A stretch of DNA of 64,000 nucleotides from Plebeiibacterium sediminum (GTDB lineage Bacteria; Bacteroidota; Bacteroidia; Bacteroidales; Marinilabiliaceae): assembly GCF_026013605.1 (NCBI RefSeq), contig NZ_JAPDPJ010000033.1, forward strand, positions 1 through 64,000, in the 5' to 3' direction. The translations under genes and the position numbers were made by a program. This document shows positions 9,661 to 18,168 of this stretch, in pieces; positions within the stretch are counted from its first letter, which is position 1; each line of letters opens with the position of its first letter. The notes under the pieces are model-generated. The model did no database searches. It saw only the letters and a list, made by a program, of their open reading frames with translations, and was not told the DNA's origin.

Positions 9661-12600
9661 TTAATAAGGAATCATATTACGAAGATCGAATAGATTCATT
9701 TTATTGATGTTAAGCATAAAGCGAATGTTTAATTTGTAGTTGTCATAGATGTTATAAGTATCTTCGTTAGCACTTCCAAAATCAGTGTTGGTATAATATA
9801 ATGGAAAGTAAACCTCTGCAATGTCTCTTATTCCGAGACGTATACCGGCTTCGCATGCAAAACGAGTGTCTTTAGCTAACGATTCGTAAATTGCTGTATT
9901 TATGTATGGGCGAATTACATTAGTTAATGAATAACTCAGATTTAAAGAGTTCATCCATGAATTAGAGAAACCTTCAGGGGAGGATACGCTAAATCCACCA
10001 CCATCATTAATAAATTGATTTCCGTTAAACTTTGCAGATCCTTTAAAGCGATCGTAGAATATATTATCGTATTTGTAATCAGTAACACCATTAGTACCCA
10101 TAAGTTGGTTACGATAAAACATATATCGAGGTCCTTCACCAATAAAATTGCGTGAATTAAAATGGATAAACAAGTCTTTATTACGAGCTATCCCTATTTT
10201 AAAATCAGCATTAAAAGTGATTCGGGTAAAATCTGAAGTGTTTTCAATATCAGCAAATATATCCATAGGAAAACGCTCCGATATGTTTTTATACTGAAAT
10301 CCGTTGTTTAGATAAAAGTTAAAATCAGAATCTGAATTATTGTAAGTAATATCTTCTATTCTGGTGGCATAGGTTGCATTGGAGTAGAAGAAAAACTCAT
10401 GATTATTATTTACCGGATCGCGAAATTCCAATTTAAGTTTTGCACCCAATTTTTGAATTGTATGATCATAGATAGCAGCGTACTGTAAAGCTGTTGTATT
10501 TAGGTATATATTTCGGATAAAACTACTTTGTAAAGGAATGAAGAAGTTCAGTTTTCCTGATCCGGCAAATAAGTCAGATTTAAAACTGTACATCGGAGTA
10601 ATATCATACTCAACTTTCTTTTGGAAAGGTGTTTTATTATGGAATTTGATACCCGGCATAAAACCACCAGGAACCGTGTAGGTTGCAAAAGGAACATAAT
10701 ATACTTCTGTTTGATCGGTGAAATCCAGTCCGGTTCCAAATTTGAATTTAACAGGTTCTGTTTTTTTGCATAGGCCAGATGCCTTCAGGTAATTATTATG
10801 CCTGTCAAAATCGTAGGTTTTGTTATCTTTATCAATGTACACATGGTCATAATTAGTTGTTCCTAGATCAACCCATTGTTTTCCGTCAAACCCATCAACC
10901 CATTTTTGAGCAGTAACCACAGAATCCTGAACTGCTTCAACTAAAAATGGTGAGTTTACAGGACCTGAATTTCTTACCAATACCTGCGAGCCTTTGCTCT
11001 TTTTAAGGGCATAATCCGAATGTTTTGTTGTTTCAAGCCAGTCACGGAAGAACCAATCCAGATTTTTATCGGTTCCTTCTTTAAAAGCAGTCTCCAAATC
11101 GGAAGGATACACATGTTGAAATACATTTTTGTTGTAATAAGAATGAAAAATACTATCATAAACATCATTACCTAAATACTGGCGTAAATGGTTAAACATA
11201 TTAGCCGATTTAGAATACACAATAGAACCATAATTGTTTTCGGTGTAATCAACAGAATGTAAGTTGATAGGCTGATCGTAATTTCGTTTTTCATTTAAAG
11301 AATACATCAGCTCTTTTAGCTGGCGATAAGAGACTTTATCTACACCCAATAAATGGCCTAATTTTTCATTGTTTAAATAATTGCTTAGCGTATAATTGGG
11401 ATATTTTGTTGTCATGTAACGTTGTTCATTGGCCGAATTAACACCTTCGTCCATATAAGGATAACGACGTTCATTACTTGCAAGAAAACCATAAAACCAG
11501 TTGTGGCCTACCTCGTGCATAATAACCTCTTCAAGCTGTAGTGTATTATCCACCTCTCCAATTACTGTTATTCCCGGATATTCCATTCCACCACCAGCAG
11601 TTAAAGGTCCTTCAACAGCTGTACAATTTTGATATGGATAGTTTCCATTCCATTTTGAATAATAAGAAATGGCATCATTTACATAAGATGTAGCGTCCAT
11701 CCATGTTTTTTTATTTTTATCGGAGAAAAATGTCCAGGTTGTAACATCATTTCCATCTGACAGGGTTACTTTACTTTTTTGAACATGATAATTTTTATCG
11801 GCAAACCATGCAAAATCATGAACGCGGTTTTCACTGAAATGCAGTGTTTTAGTTTTGCTTGCCGATGGAGCTGTTTTTTCCAGATCCTGATCCTCCGGAT
11901 GAATGGTAGCGAGAGAATCCAGCCAGGCTTTTTCATTTTCGTTATGAAGAATTCCGGTTGCAGCAACTCTATAGTTTTCAGGGACAGTGATATAAACATC
12001 AAATGATCCAAATTCCGAGAAAAATTCTCCCATATCAAGATAAGGCATTTCGTGCCAGCCATATTGATCATAAACAGCAGGCTTAGGATACCACTGAGTT
12101 ATAGAGTAAGTCTGTTTGCTATGTCCTAAGCGGGAAATATCTCCATCAGGAATTTTTACACGAAAGGGTGTATTTATCTTAATTGATGCTCCTGGTTTAA
12201 GGCTATTGGGTAATACAACCTTGCAAATATCACTATGCTTTGGGTGAAATTCCCAATTCAGTGTTTTAGAATCAGAAGTAAAATTCAAAGAGTCGATATA
12301 ACCCCTTGTTTCTTCTCTTTCTAAAACGGTTGAAAAAGGACTGCTTTTTAATTGTTCCTTTCCTAATGCGGTTTCATTGCTGGCGTATGCATTGGGCCAT
12401 AAGTGAATCCAAATAAATGAAAGCTCATCAGGTGAATGGTTAACATATTCCATTTCCACATTTCCATTTAAAAAATGTTCCTGATCGTTTAAATTAACAT
12501 GTATTGTGTAATTTACTTCTTGCTGAAAATAAGCTTTTTGAGCATAAGTAGTTATTCCGAAGAATAAAAATAGAATCGCAATAAAATGTTTAGCGCGCAT
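9661..12600 (-). CDS. Secreted M1-family metallopeptidase
   Basis: The 979-residue protein starts with a signal peptide (MRAKHFIAILFLFFGITTYAQ). Residues ~30-230 form the M1 N-terminal beta domain. The catalytic part has GGGMEYPG (substrate N-terminus recognition, equivalent to GAMEN) and HEVGHNWF with His362, Glu363, His366; the third zinc ligand Glu385 follows 18 residues later in YMDEGVN. This is the full gluzincin signature. After about residue 620 comes a long beta-rich region with alternating aromatic residues, resembling an outer-membrane barrel; it is longer than in ordinary aminopeptidase N. No T9SS sorting domain is visible. The gene stands alone, bordered by repeats on both sides. 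It probably degrades peptides outside the cytoplasm; the exact substrate is unknown. Confidence 0.85.
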   Translation of the reverse strand: MRAKHFIAILFLFFGITTYAQKAYFQQEVNYTIHVNLNDQEHFLNGNVEMEYVNHSPDELSFIWIHLWPNAYASNETALGKEQLKSSPFSTVLEREETRGYIDSLNFTSDSKTLNWEFHPKHSDICKVVLPNSLKPGASIKINTPFRVKIPDGDISRLGHSKQTYSITQWYPKPAVYDQYGWHEMPYLDMGEFFSEFGSFDVYITVPENYRVAATGILHNENEKAWLDSLATIHPEDQDLEKTAPSASKTKTLHFSENRVHDFAWFADKNYHVQKSKVTLSDGNDVTTWTFFSDKNKKTWMDATSYVNDAISYYSKWNGNYPYQNCTAVEGPLTAGGGMEYPGITVIGEVDNTLQLEEVIMHEVGHNWFYGFLASNERRYPYMDEGVNSANEQRYMTTKYPNYTLSNYLNNEKLGHLLGVDKVSYRQLKELMYSLNEKRNYDQPINLHSVDYTENNYGSIVYSKSANMFNHLRQYLGNDVYDSIFHSYYNKNVFQHVYPSDLETAFKEGTDKNLDWFFRDWLETTKHSDYALKKSKGSQVLVRNSGPVNSPFLVEAVQDSVVTAQKWVDGFDGKQWVDLGTTNYDHVYIDKDNKTYDFDRHNNYLKASGLCKKTEPVKFKFGTGLDFTDQTEVYYVPFATYTVPGGFMPGIKFHNKTPFQKKVEYDITPMYSFKSDLFAGSGKLNFFIPLQSSFIRNIYLNTTALQYAAIYDHTIQKLGAKLKLEFRDPVNNNHEFFFYSNATYATRIEDITYNNSDSDFNFYLNNGFQYKNISERFPMDIFADIENTSDFTRITFNADFKIGIARNKDLFIHFNSRNFIGEGPRYMFYRNQLMGTNGVTDYKYDNIFYDRFKGSAKFNGNQFINDGGGFSVSSPEGFSNSWMNSLNLSYSLTNVIRPYINTAIYESLAKDTRFACEAGIRLGIRDIAEVYFPLYYTNTDFGSANEDTYNIYDNYKLNIRFMLNINKMNLFDLRNMIPY

Positions 12601-12740
12601 GGTATTATTGGTTAATTATGATAAAAATGACCCAAAAGTAGTTTTTTAGTCGATAAATAGGAAATAATTTTTCCGTTATATATAATTTATTCTTTGATAC
12701 AATAATTTCGATGATTGCATATCTGAGAGAGTGAGGGGGC

Positions 12741-12842
12741 CAAGTTGCAAACTTGAAACAGTACGTGGGAAATTTATTTGGAGTAACAATGGAAATATTG
12801 AGCAGGTTATTATGTGGTGCATCTCAAGTTACAAACTTGCGG
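12741..12842. repeat. Two CAAGTT/AACTTG palindromes upstream of the M1 peptidase gene
   Basis: CAAGTTGCAAACTTG lies at 12741-12755 with GGCC/GAAAC flanks, and CAAGTTACAAACTTG with a GCGG right end at 12825-12842. They represent two subfamilies of the REP elements of this region. Confidence 0.8.
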
Positions 12843-12868
12843 CAGATCTACGAAAACTTATAGAATTA

Positions 12869-13078
12869 ACCCAACCTTGTAAGTAAAAATACCATCCTTG
12901 TAAGGTTTTGACCCAACCTTGTAACCAAATATGCCATCCTTGTAGGTATTTGACCCAACCTTGTAACTCAAAATGTCATCCTTGTAAGGTTATGACCCAA
13001 TCTTGTAAGTAAAAATGCCATCCTTGTAGGTATTTGATCCAACCTTGTAACTCAAAATGCCATCCTTGTAGGTATTTA
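12869..13078. repeat. Tandem array of five 42-bp units, each made of two 21-bp halves
   Basis: Five copies of a 42-bp unit follow each other without gaps. Each unit has two related 21-bp halves beginning CCAACCTTGTA and CCATCCTTGTA. Because 42 is a multiple of three, one minus-strand frame stays open and reads LQGWHF / LQGWIKY repeats. There is no good gene start or context, so I regard it as a non-coding repeat. It is not CRISPR-like: the unit is continuous, with no unique spacers. Confidence 0.85.
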
Positions 13079-13139
13079 ACCCCAAATATATTGAATTTAT
13101 AAACGATTATTTGTTTAAATGGAATGAATGATGTTGGTG

Positions 13140-13204
13140 CGACTCCTCTGGAGTCGATTTGTGATGTGTGCAATATTCTATAAACATGTGATACCTCCGG
13201 TATC
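13140..13204. repeat. Composite palindromic repeat, copy 2
   Basis: A perfect 7-bp stem CGACTCC tct GGAGTCG (13140-13156) and a second GATACC tcc GGTATC (13190-13204) have ~33 bp between them, including CTATAAACATGT. Same order as the copy at 2883. Confidence 0.8.
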
Positions 13205-13318
13205 ATCCTGAATTTTTCATAAATTATTAATCCATATGATTACTTGACTAGCCAATTACGAGAGTTATCATTTAAAAGAATAGGCTTGTATTCAATGGTA
13301 GAGTGATATAATGATGTG

Positions 13319-13339
13319 CCACAAGTTACAAACTTGCGG
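13319..13339. repeat. REP palindrome of the RAYT-end type
   Basis: Core CAAGTTACAAACTTG with CCA and CGG ends, identical in type to the right end of the RAYT element 4 kb away. Confidence 0.8.
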
Positions 13340-13490
13340 CAGTAAAGTTTACATGTATAGGTGGATAACTTTGGTTTTGTCCTGATCACTAATTGTATTA
13401 ACGGACTTAGTCTTTAATCATCATCATTCAGTGCATTAGTAAGATCAATATATCGTGGATTAAAGGTTTAAATCTATGAGAGCAAGGGGC

Positions 13491-13505
13491 CAAGTTACAA
13501 ACTTG
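13491..13505. repeat. REP palindrome, GAACC subfamily
   Basis: CAAGTTACAAACTTG followed by AACCAG instead of CGGCAG, as in the cluster at 14362-14905. Confidence 0.75.
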
Positions 13506-13553
13506 AACCAGTGCATGGAGTTTACTATTTGATAGAAATGTACTTCAGAATAT

Positions 13554-13618
13554 GATGCCAGAGGCATCACATGTTTATAGTATATGTTTCTTAATAAGAA
13601 ACGACTCCAGAGGAGTCG
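13554..13618. repeat. Composite palindromic repeat, copy 3 (inverted)
   Basis: GATGCC aga GGCATC (13554-13568) is followed by ACATGTTTATAG and then CGACTCC aga GGAGTCG (13602-13618). It is the inverse arrangement of the copy at 13140, so the two could pair over about 480 bp. Confidence 0.8.
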
Positions 13619-13646
13619 CACTTAAATATTTTGATGATATATTATG

Positions 13647-13667
13647 CCACAAGTTAAAAACTTGCGG
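13647..13667. repeat. REP palindrome just after the DJ-1 gene
   Basis: Core CAAGTTAAAAACTTG with CCA and CGG ends, 24 bp beyond the stop of the minus-strand DJ-1 gene. It may stabilise or end that mRNA, though there is no T-run. Confidence 0.7.
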
Positions 13668-13690
13668 TATCTGTTTGATACGATTTGTTT

Positions 13691-14242
13691 TTACGAAACC
13701 ACCATCTTTTGCGCTAATTCATTGGTAAACTCATCACCTTTAAACATAGCAACCAATTGTAAGGCAAATTTCATAGCAGCACCAACTCCTTGTCCGGTAA
13801 TGATGTTGTCAGCAACTTCAACAGGTTGAGCAGTGTAGTCAGCATTGATTAAATTGTCTTCAAAGCCGGGGTAACAGGTGGCATTTTTGTTTTCTAATAA
13901 CTTTTGTTGACCAAGAATTAATGGGGCAGCGCAAATGGCACCAATTAATTTACCTTTTGCCGAAAATTCCAGTAACAGATTAATCAATTCTTTATGATCA
14001 TTTAGATGGTGAGTTCCTGGTAAACCACCGGGTAAAACCAACATATCAGCATCTGAAAATTCAAGATCAGTAAATAAGGCGTCAGCCAAAACGGAAATTT
14101 GGTGAGAGCCTGTTACTGTTAATGAATTGCTTATAGAAACTGTTGTTACGTTAATATCTGCTCTTCTTAAAACATCAACAGGGGTTAATGCTTCTACTTC
14201 TTCAAAACCATCAGCAAGGAATACATATACTTTTTTGTCCAT
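13691..14242 (-). CDS. DJ-1/PfpI family protein (YajL-like)
   Basis: The 183-residue cytoplasmic protein has the DJ-1 fold signatures: VFLADGFEEVEALTPVDVLRR at the start with acidic Glu14/15, LVLPGGLPG near residue 70, and the nucleophile elbow GAICAAPLIL with Cys104. The end VGAAMKFALQLV is typical of the YajL/ThiJ group. Family members are described as chaperones or glyoxalase/deglycase enzymes that protect against oxidative and carbonyl stress; the exact activity is debated. The gene stands alone, among palindromic repeats on both sides. Confidence 0.9.
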   Translation of the reverse strand: MDKKVYVFLADGFEEVEALTPVDVLRRADINVTTVSISNSLTVTGSHQISVLADALFTDLEFSDADMLVLPGGLPGTHHLNDHKELINLLLEFSAKGKLIGAICAAPLILGQQKLLENKNATCYPGFEDNLINADYTAQPVEVADNIITGQGVGAAMKFALQLVAMFKGDEFTNELAQKMVVS

Positions 14243-14361
14243 ATCTTTTGTAATTAAATATTATTGCAGTTTTATAGGTTAAACCTATGGCTAATTACAA
14301 AAGTAAGGATTTGATGGTAGAATGAAGAGTAGGAGGGGATTAAATTAAGTTGATGAAGGTC

Positions 14362-14905
14362 CAAGTTACAAACTTGAACGAGAACAGGCTTTAAGGTCCA
14401 AGTTACAAACTTGAATCAGCAGAGGTTTGGAACAGGGTATATGCAGATGGAACAGAGAGCAGGGAGAAAGGAGCAAGAAATTAGCAACTAGCTTATAATT
14501 TTTTGAGGCATCTCTGTTGCAGGGTTTTATCTCTTACTAATTTGTTTTAGGAATGTGATGAAGGTCCAAGTTGCAAACTTGAACCAGCAGAGGTTTGGAA
14601 CAGGGTATATGCAGATAGAACAGGGAGCAGAGAGAAAGGAGCAAGAAGTTTGCAGCTAGCTTATAATTCTTTGAGGCATCTCTGTTGCAGGGTTTTATCT
14701 CTTACTAATTTATTTTAAGAATGTGATGAAGGTCCAAGTTGCAAACTTGAACCAGTGGACGAGCTAACAAAAATGTTATAAATTAAGGTCCAAGTTACAA
14801 ACTTGAACCAGCAGAGGTGAACCAGAGGATGTGCTAATACTAATGTTATAAATAAAGGTCCAAGTTGTAAACTTGAACCAAAAGATGGGTCTACAAACTT
14901 GAACC
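14362..14905. repeat. Cluster of palindromes with a 168-bp tandem duplication
   Basis: This 540-bp stretch has no gene. It holds complete CAAGTTrCAAACTTG palindromes at 14362, 14399, 14567, 14735 and 14791, a variant (CAAGTTGTAAACTTG) at 14861, and a half-copy near 14892, most with AGGTC before and AACCAG after. Between 14399 and 14734 a 168-bp unit is present twice, each beginning with a palindrome; a third palindrome starts at 14735. Palindromes at the unit edges suggest duplication through them. Confidence 0.85.
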
Positions 14906-14934
14906 TGTACATGAATGAATAAATAAAACAAAAA

Positions 14935-14973
14935 TGATGCTTTAGTTTATCATGTTCGATAGCTAAAGCATCA
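14935..14973 (-). terminator. Terminator of the galactan operon
   Basis: A 10-bp stem GATGCTTTAG / CTAAAGCATC (14936-14972) with a 17-nt loop lies 28 bp beyond the stop of the last GH53 gene. On the minus strand it is followed by ATTTTTGTTTT. It likely ends the operon transcript. Confidence 0.75.
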
Positions 14974-15000
14974 TCATCTAAAATTAAAACTAATGGTTTT

Positions 15001-16077
15001 TTATTTTGCAAAAGCGCTTAGTGCAGCTGAAGGCATTCCTTCTGAGTCAAAAGCTCCTTTTGTATAACCTTTCCAATTGTTGTAACATTGAGGTTCCCAG
15101 TAAAACACACCTAAACCTTTGCTGTTTCCCTGGTTGTCGGTAATAGCACTTACCTGACTTACTAATTGTGATAAAAACGATTGAGCTGTTTCTGGTGCAT
15201 CGTTTGACATACCTACTTCGCAAATCATCACATCCAAACCATAGGTATCAACTACCCATTGCATATTATTAATGCATAAAGTAGTATAGCTCTCCCAATT
15301 GTCTGTTTCAGGATATAGAGAAAATCCTAATACATCGATTTTAATATTGTTTGCATTTGTAATTGTAAGCAAGTTTTGGGTTAAGTCACTTCGGTTTCCT
15401 CTGTCGATGTGCAATACTACTTTAGCATCAGGAAAAACGCTTTTAACAGCATCATATCCTGCATTATGCAATTGAGTATAATTAGCTCCGTTATTTGCAG
15501 TTAAACCGCCAGATATGGATTCATCATCGTCCCAAAGCATTCCATAGGTTGTTTCGTTACCTACCTGAACCCATTCAGGAGTAATATTCCAATCTTTTAA
15601 TGCGGTTAAAACATCAGTGGTATGTGCTTCAACTGCAGCTACCAATTCCTGTAAAGTGAATCCTTCCCATGCTGCAGGTTTATTTTGTTTACCCGGATCG
15701 GCCCAACTGTCGCTATAGTGAAAATCAACCATAATACGCATTTTAAGGTCGTTGGCACGTTTGGCTTTTACCAAAAAGTCGGTTTTATTACACCATCCAT
15801 CAGTAGGGTTAACCCAAACTCTTAAACGAATAGCGTTCATATCCATATCTTTAAGTAAAGACATGCATTCTGTTTCTGAACCTTCGGCATTGTAAAACAA
15901 CACATCCTGACTTTCCATTTCTGTAAGCCAACTTACATCTGCTCCATGGGCAAAACCACTCATGTCTTTTTCAACTGGTGGATCAACAGGAATTGTTTTT
16001 TTGTTGTCATCATCATCGCAAGCGGTAAAAGCGATGAAAATGAATATGATGAGGTAAAGTAATTTTGTAATCTTCAT
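15001..16077 (-). CDS. GH53 endo-beta-1,4-galactanase lipoprotein (first copy)
   Basis: GH53 enzymes cut internal beta-1,4 bonds of galactan in pectin side chains. The 358-residue protein has a lipoprotein signal ending IAFTAC (Cys20) followed by four Asp, a pattern associated with surface export in Bacteroidota. The TIM barrel shows NAIRLRVWVNP, MVDFHYSDSWADPGKQ, the acid/base Glu175 in WVQVGNETTYG and the nucleophile Glu287 in MICEVGMS. The ending is close to YWEPQ..NWKGYTKGAFD, normal for the family. It is the last gene of the operon, 105 bp after the SusE-like gene with a strong hairpin between. The second GH53 at 25419 is clearly different in sequence. Confidence 0.9.
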   Translation of the reverse strand: MKITKLLYLIIFIFIAFTACDDDDNKKTIPVDPPVEKDMSGFAHGADVSWLTEMESQDVLFYNAEGSETECMSLLKDMDMNAIRLRVWVNPTDGWCNKTDFLVKAKRANDLKMRIMVDFHYSDSWADPGKQNKPAAWEGFTLQELVAAVEAHTTDVLTALKDWNITPEWVQVGNETTYGMLWDDDESISGGLTANNGANYTQLHNAGYDAVKSVFPDAKVVLHIDRGNRSDLTQNLLTITNANNIKIDVLGFSLYPETDNWESYTTLCINNMQWVVDTYGLDVMICEVGMSNDAPETAQSFLSQLVSQVSAITDNQGNSKGLGVFYWEPQCYNNWKGYTKGAFDSEGMPSAALSAFAK

Positions 16078-16108
16078 TGTTAAATAAGTTATAATAATTC
16101 GTTTTAAT

Positions 16109-16145
16109 ATGAGATAAAGTATCCATTTCGAATACCTTATCTCAT
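16109..16145 (-). promoter_or_regulatory. Intercistronic hairpin between the SusE-like and GH53 genes
   Basis: A 14-bp stem (ATGAGATAAGGTAT with ATACTTTATCTCAT on the minus strand, one G-U pair) with a 9-nt loop lies in the 105-bp gap. There is no clear T-run after it in the operon direction, so it is more likely an mRNA-processing or stability element, or a partial terminator, than a full stop. Confidence 0.6.
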
Positions 16146-16182
16146 TTTTTACAGATATTAAAAAGGGCTATAATAAGAGAAC

Positions 16183-18153
16183 TTATTGCGCCTCAAACGA
16201 ACAGGTGTTATTAATAAAGTCAATGGTGACATTATAGGTACCATTAGCTAAACTTTGATCATCAGTAATGTTTTCGTCCAAATAAGTTAATGAATCAAAA
16301 GAACCACCAAAATATCTGTTCCACGACTGATCAATGTGAATAACCATTCCCCATGGTGAAGGTGAATTTATGGTAGCAGTTCCGGTATAAACGCCTGTAC
16401 TTGTTTTTGTCAATACTACTGCTTCAAAATTCCAAACATCATTTAATCCTGCAATATAAACTTCATCACCTAATAATACATAAGTCTGGTTGATTACATC
16501 AGCAATTAAGTCGTAAGTTCCGGTATTAATAGATGCATCATCAGCAATTCCATTTCCTCCGAAATATAAGGAACCATCAGTACCACCAAAGGAATAATCC
16601 CAACCACCATTTAAGTATAATTGTGCACCCCATTCTGATGCTCCACTAATTGTAACACTGCTGGTGTAAACTCCTTCAACAGAAGCTGGAGTCATTTCAA
16701 CCAAATTCCAATCATCGTTAAATCCGGTATAACTCACACTTGTTACTTCAGTGTGTGCATAGGTAAGATTCGTAAGATCAGCCTGAATTAAGTACATTCC
16801 GGTTCCCGGAGCAGGAATGTTATCTGCACCCTGGAATGCGATTGTTCCTTCTGTTTCTCCTAATTTATAAACATCGTCCCAGTTACCATCTTCTATAGCC
16901 AATTCATATCCATATAATGAATTTACATTAACAATTCCTGCGTAAGTAAGATCATCTTCACTTAATAATCTTAGGTAATTATCAAATGTCCATCCTCCGG
17001 AAATTCCATCATCAATACCAGGTAAATACAAGTAAGGACTAACCGGATCTTCAACAACAGTTGAACCTTCAGTAATTTCGTAATGCCAGTTTGTTGGATC
17101 AGCAAGATAGAAAGTAAGTGTATAGTCTCCGGCAGTTCCAAATGTAATATCACCAGCATTAGCTGCTGCCATATCAAAAGTTAAACTACCATCTTCAGCA
17201 GGAATAAATCCAAATTCTCTTGCAACTGCAGCATCATCGTTAGTGCCAGTTGAAAGGTTATACAATTTAGCATCAGCAGCGCTTACTTTAACCGTTGCAT
17301 TATCTGTTGTAGTTGTAACAGAAACAAACCATTTTACCTCAGATTTCTCAAAAGTCATTTCAGCTTCTATATCTCCACTTAAAGTTAATGATGGAATATA
17401 CGTGGCTGTCCATTGCTGGTTAGGGGCACTTAAGGTAGTATAATAACATCCTCCCTGACCCGGATACCAGAAGTTCCAATGCGTAGATTCATCAGACGAT
17501 AACAAGAATGCTGATCCATCAACACCATCATTCCCCCAAATGGTTCCGTCGCCTTCTAATAAGTACCAGTTATTCCAAGCACCAGCACCGGTAAATCCGT
17601 AATATTCACCATCAGAATCCGGAGCATACAATACAAAGCCAGTTTCAGCCTGATCGGCATCAAGGATGAAACCTTTGGACATGTCTATGGTATAGCTTGT
17701 GATATTAGCTACAACAGTATTGCTGTAATATGATTTTGTGTTATCTCCATAAGCTACGTTAATTCTGAAATACATTGGTGTACTTTCATCCGGCGTAAAC
17801 TCAAAGTTTTTTGCTAATGTATTTAAAGCAGCACCTGTAAATGAGTAAATGTTCTCATTGGGTTCCACAGTTAATATGCTCTCAAAGTTCTCCGTATTTG
17901 AAATTTCAAGAATAGTATTTGGAATAACTGAAGGCAAACTCATGGCCTGATTGCTTATGGTAAGTTCGCTTTCATTCCATGTTAAGGCTAACATCGGAGC
18001 ATCCTTATTATCCTTGGTCAATACAATATCAGATTCACTTGATACAATATCCGATGAACCCAATCCGGAAACAATAATTTTGTCTCCATCGTTTTCACAT
18101 GCTGTAAAGATTGCAAAACAGCATAATGCCAGATATATGAATAATTTGTTCAT
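16183..18153 (-). CDS. SusE/SusF-like surface glycan-binding lipoprotein
   Basis: The 656-residue protein has a lipobox AIFTAC (Cys19), then an N-terminal SusE-type domain (LTWNESELTISNQAM.. and later YYSNTVVANITSY). The rest is a series of beta-sandwich modules; the last two are clearly related (YTGFNDDWNLVEM... and YIAGLNDVWNFEAV..., each followed by an 'FGG' segment and TYD/TYNV). Such proteins bind polysaccharide at the cell surface next to SusD. Position (15 bp after susD) and architecture fit SusE/SusF; the sequence itself is poorly conserved in this family. It is longer than a classical SusE, with extra binding modules. Confidence 0.8.
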   Translation of the reverse strand: MNKLFIYLALCCFAIFTACENDGDKIIVSGLGSSDIVSSESDIVLTKDNKDAPMLALTWNESELTISNQAMSLPSVIPNTILEISNTENFESILTVEPNENIYSFTGAALNTLAKNFEFTPDESTPMYFRINVAYGDNTKSYYSNTVVANITSYTIDMSKGFILDADQAETGFVLYAPDSDGEYYGFTGAGAWNNWYLLEGDGTIWGNDGVDGSAFLLSSDESTHWNFWYPGQGGCYYTTLSAPNQQWTATYIPSLTLSGDIEAEMTFEKSEVKWFVSVTTTTDNATVKVSAADAKLYNLSTGTNDDAAVAREFGFIPAEDGSLTFDMAAANAGDITFGTAGDYTLTFYLADPTNWHYEITEGSTVVEDPVSPYLYLPGIDDGISGGWTFDNYLRLLSEDDLTYAGIVNVNSLYGYELAIEDGNWDDVYKLGETEGTIAFQGADNIPAPGTGMYLIQADLTNLTYAHTEVTSVSYTGFNDDWNLVEMTPASVEGVYTSSVTISGASEWGAQLYLNGGWDYSFGGTDGSLYFGGNGIADDASINTGTYDLIADVINQTYVLLGDEVYIAGLNDVWNFEAVVLTKTSTGVYTGTATINSPSPWGMVIHIDQSWNRYFGGSFDSLTYLDENITDDQSLANGTYNVTIDFINNTCSFEAQ

Positions 18154-18168
18154 AATAATATCTTTTTA

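Noticed and set aside
12869-13078. Possible CRISPR array
   Set aside because: Units follow each other directly and all parts repeat; there are no unique spacers and no cas genes nearby.
12976-13206. Minus-strand frame reading LQGW repeats
   Set aside because: It is the translation of the 42-bp tandem array; it has no promoter, no signal and no conserved context.
14715-15011. Minus-strand frame overlapping the end of the GH53 gene and its terminator
   Set aside because: It contains the terminator hairpin and palindromes; the sequence is low in coding character.
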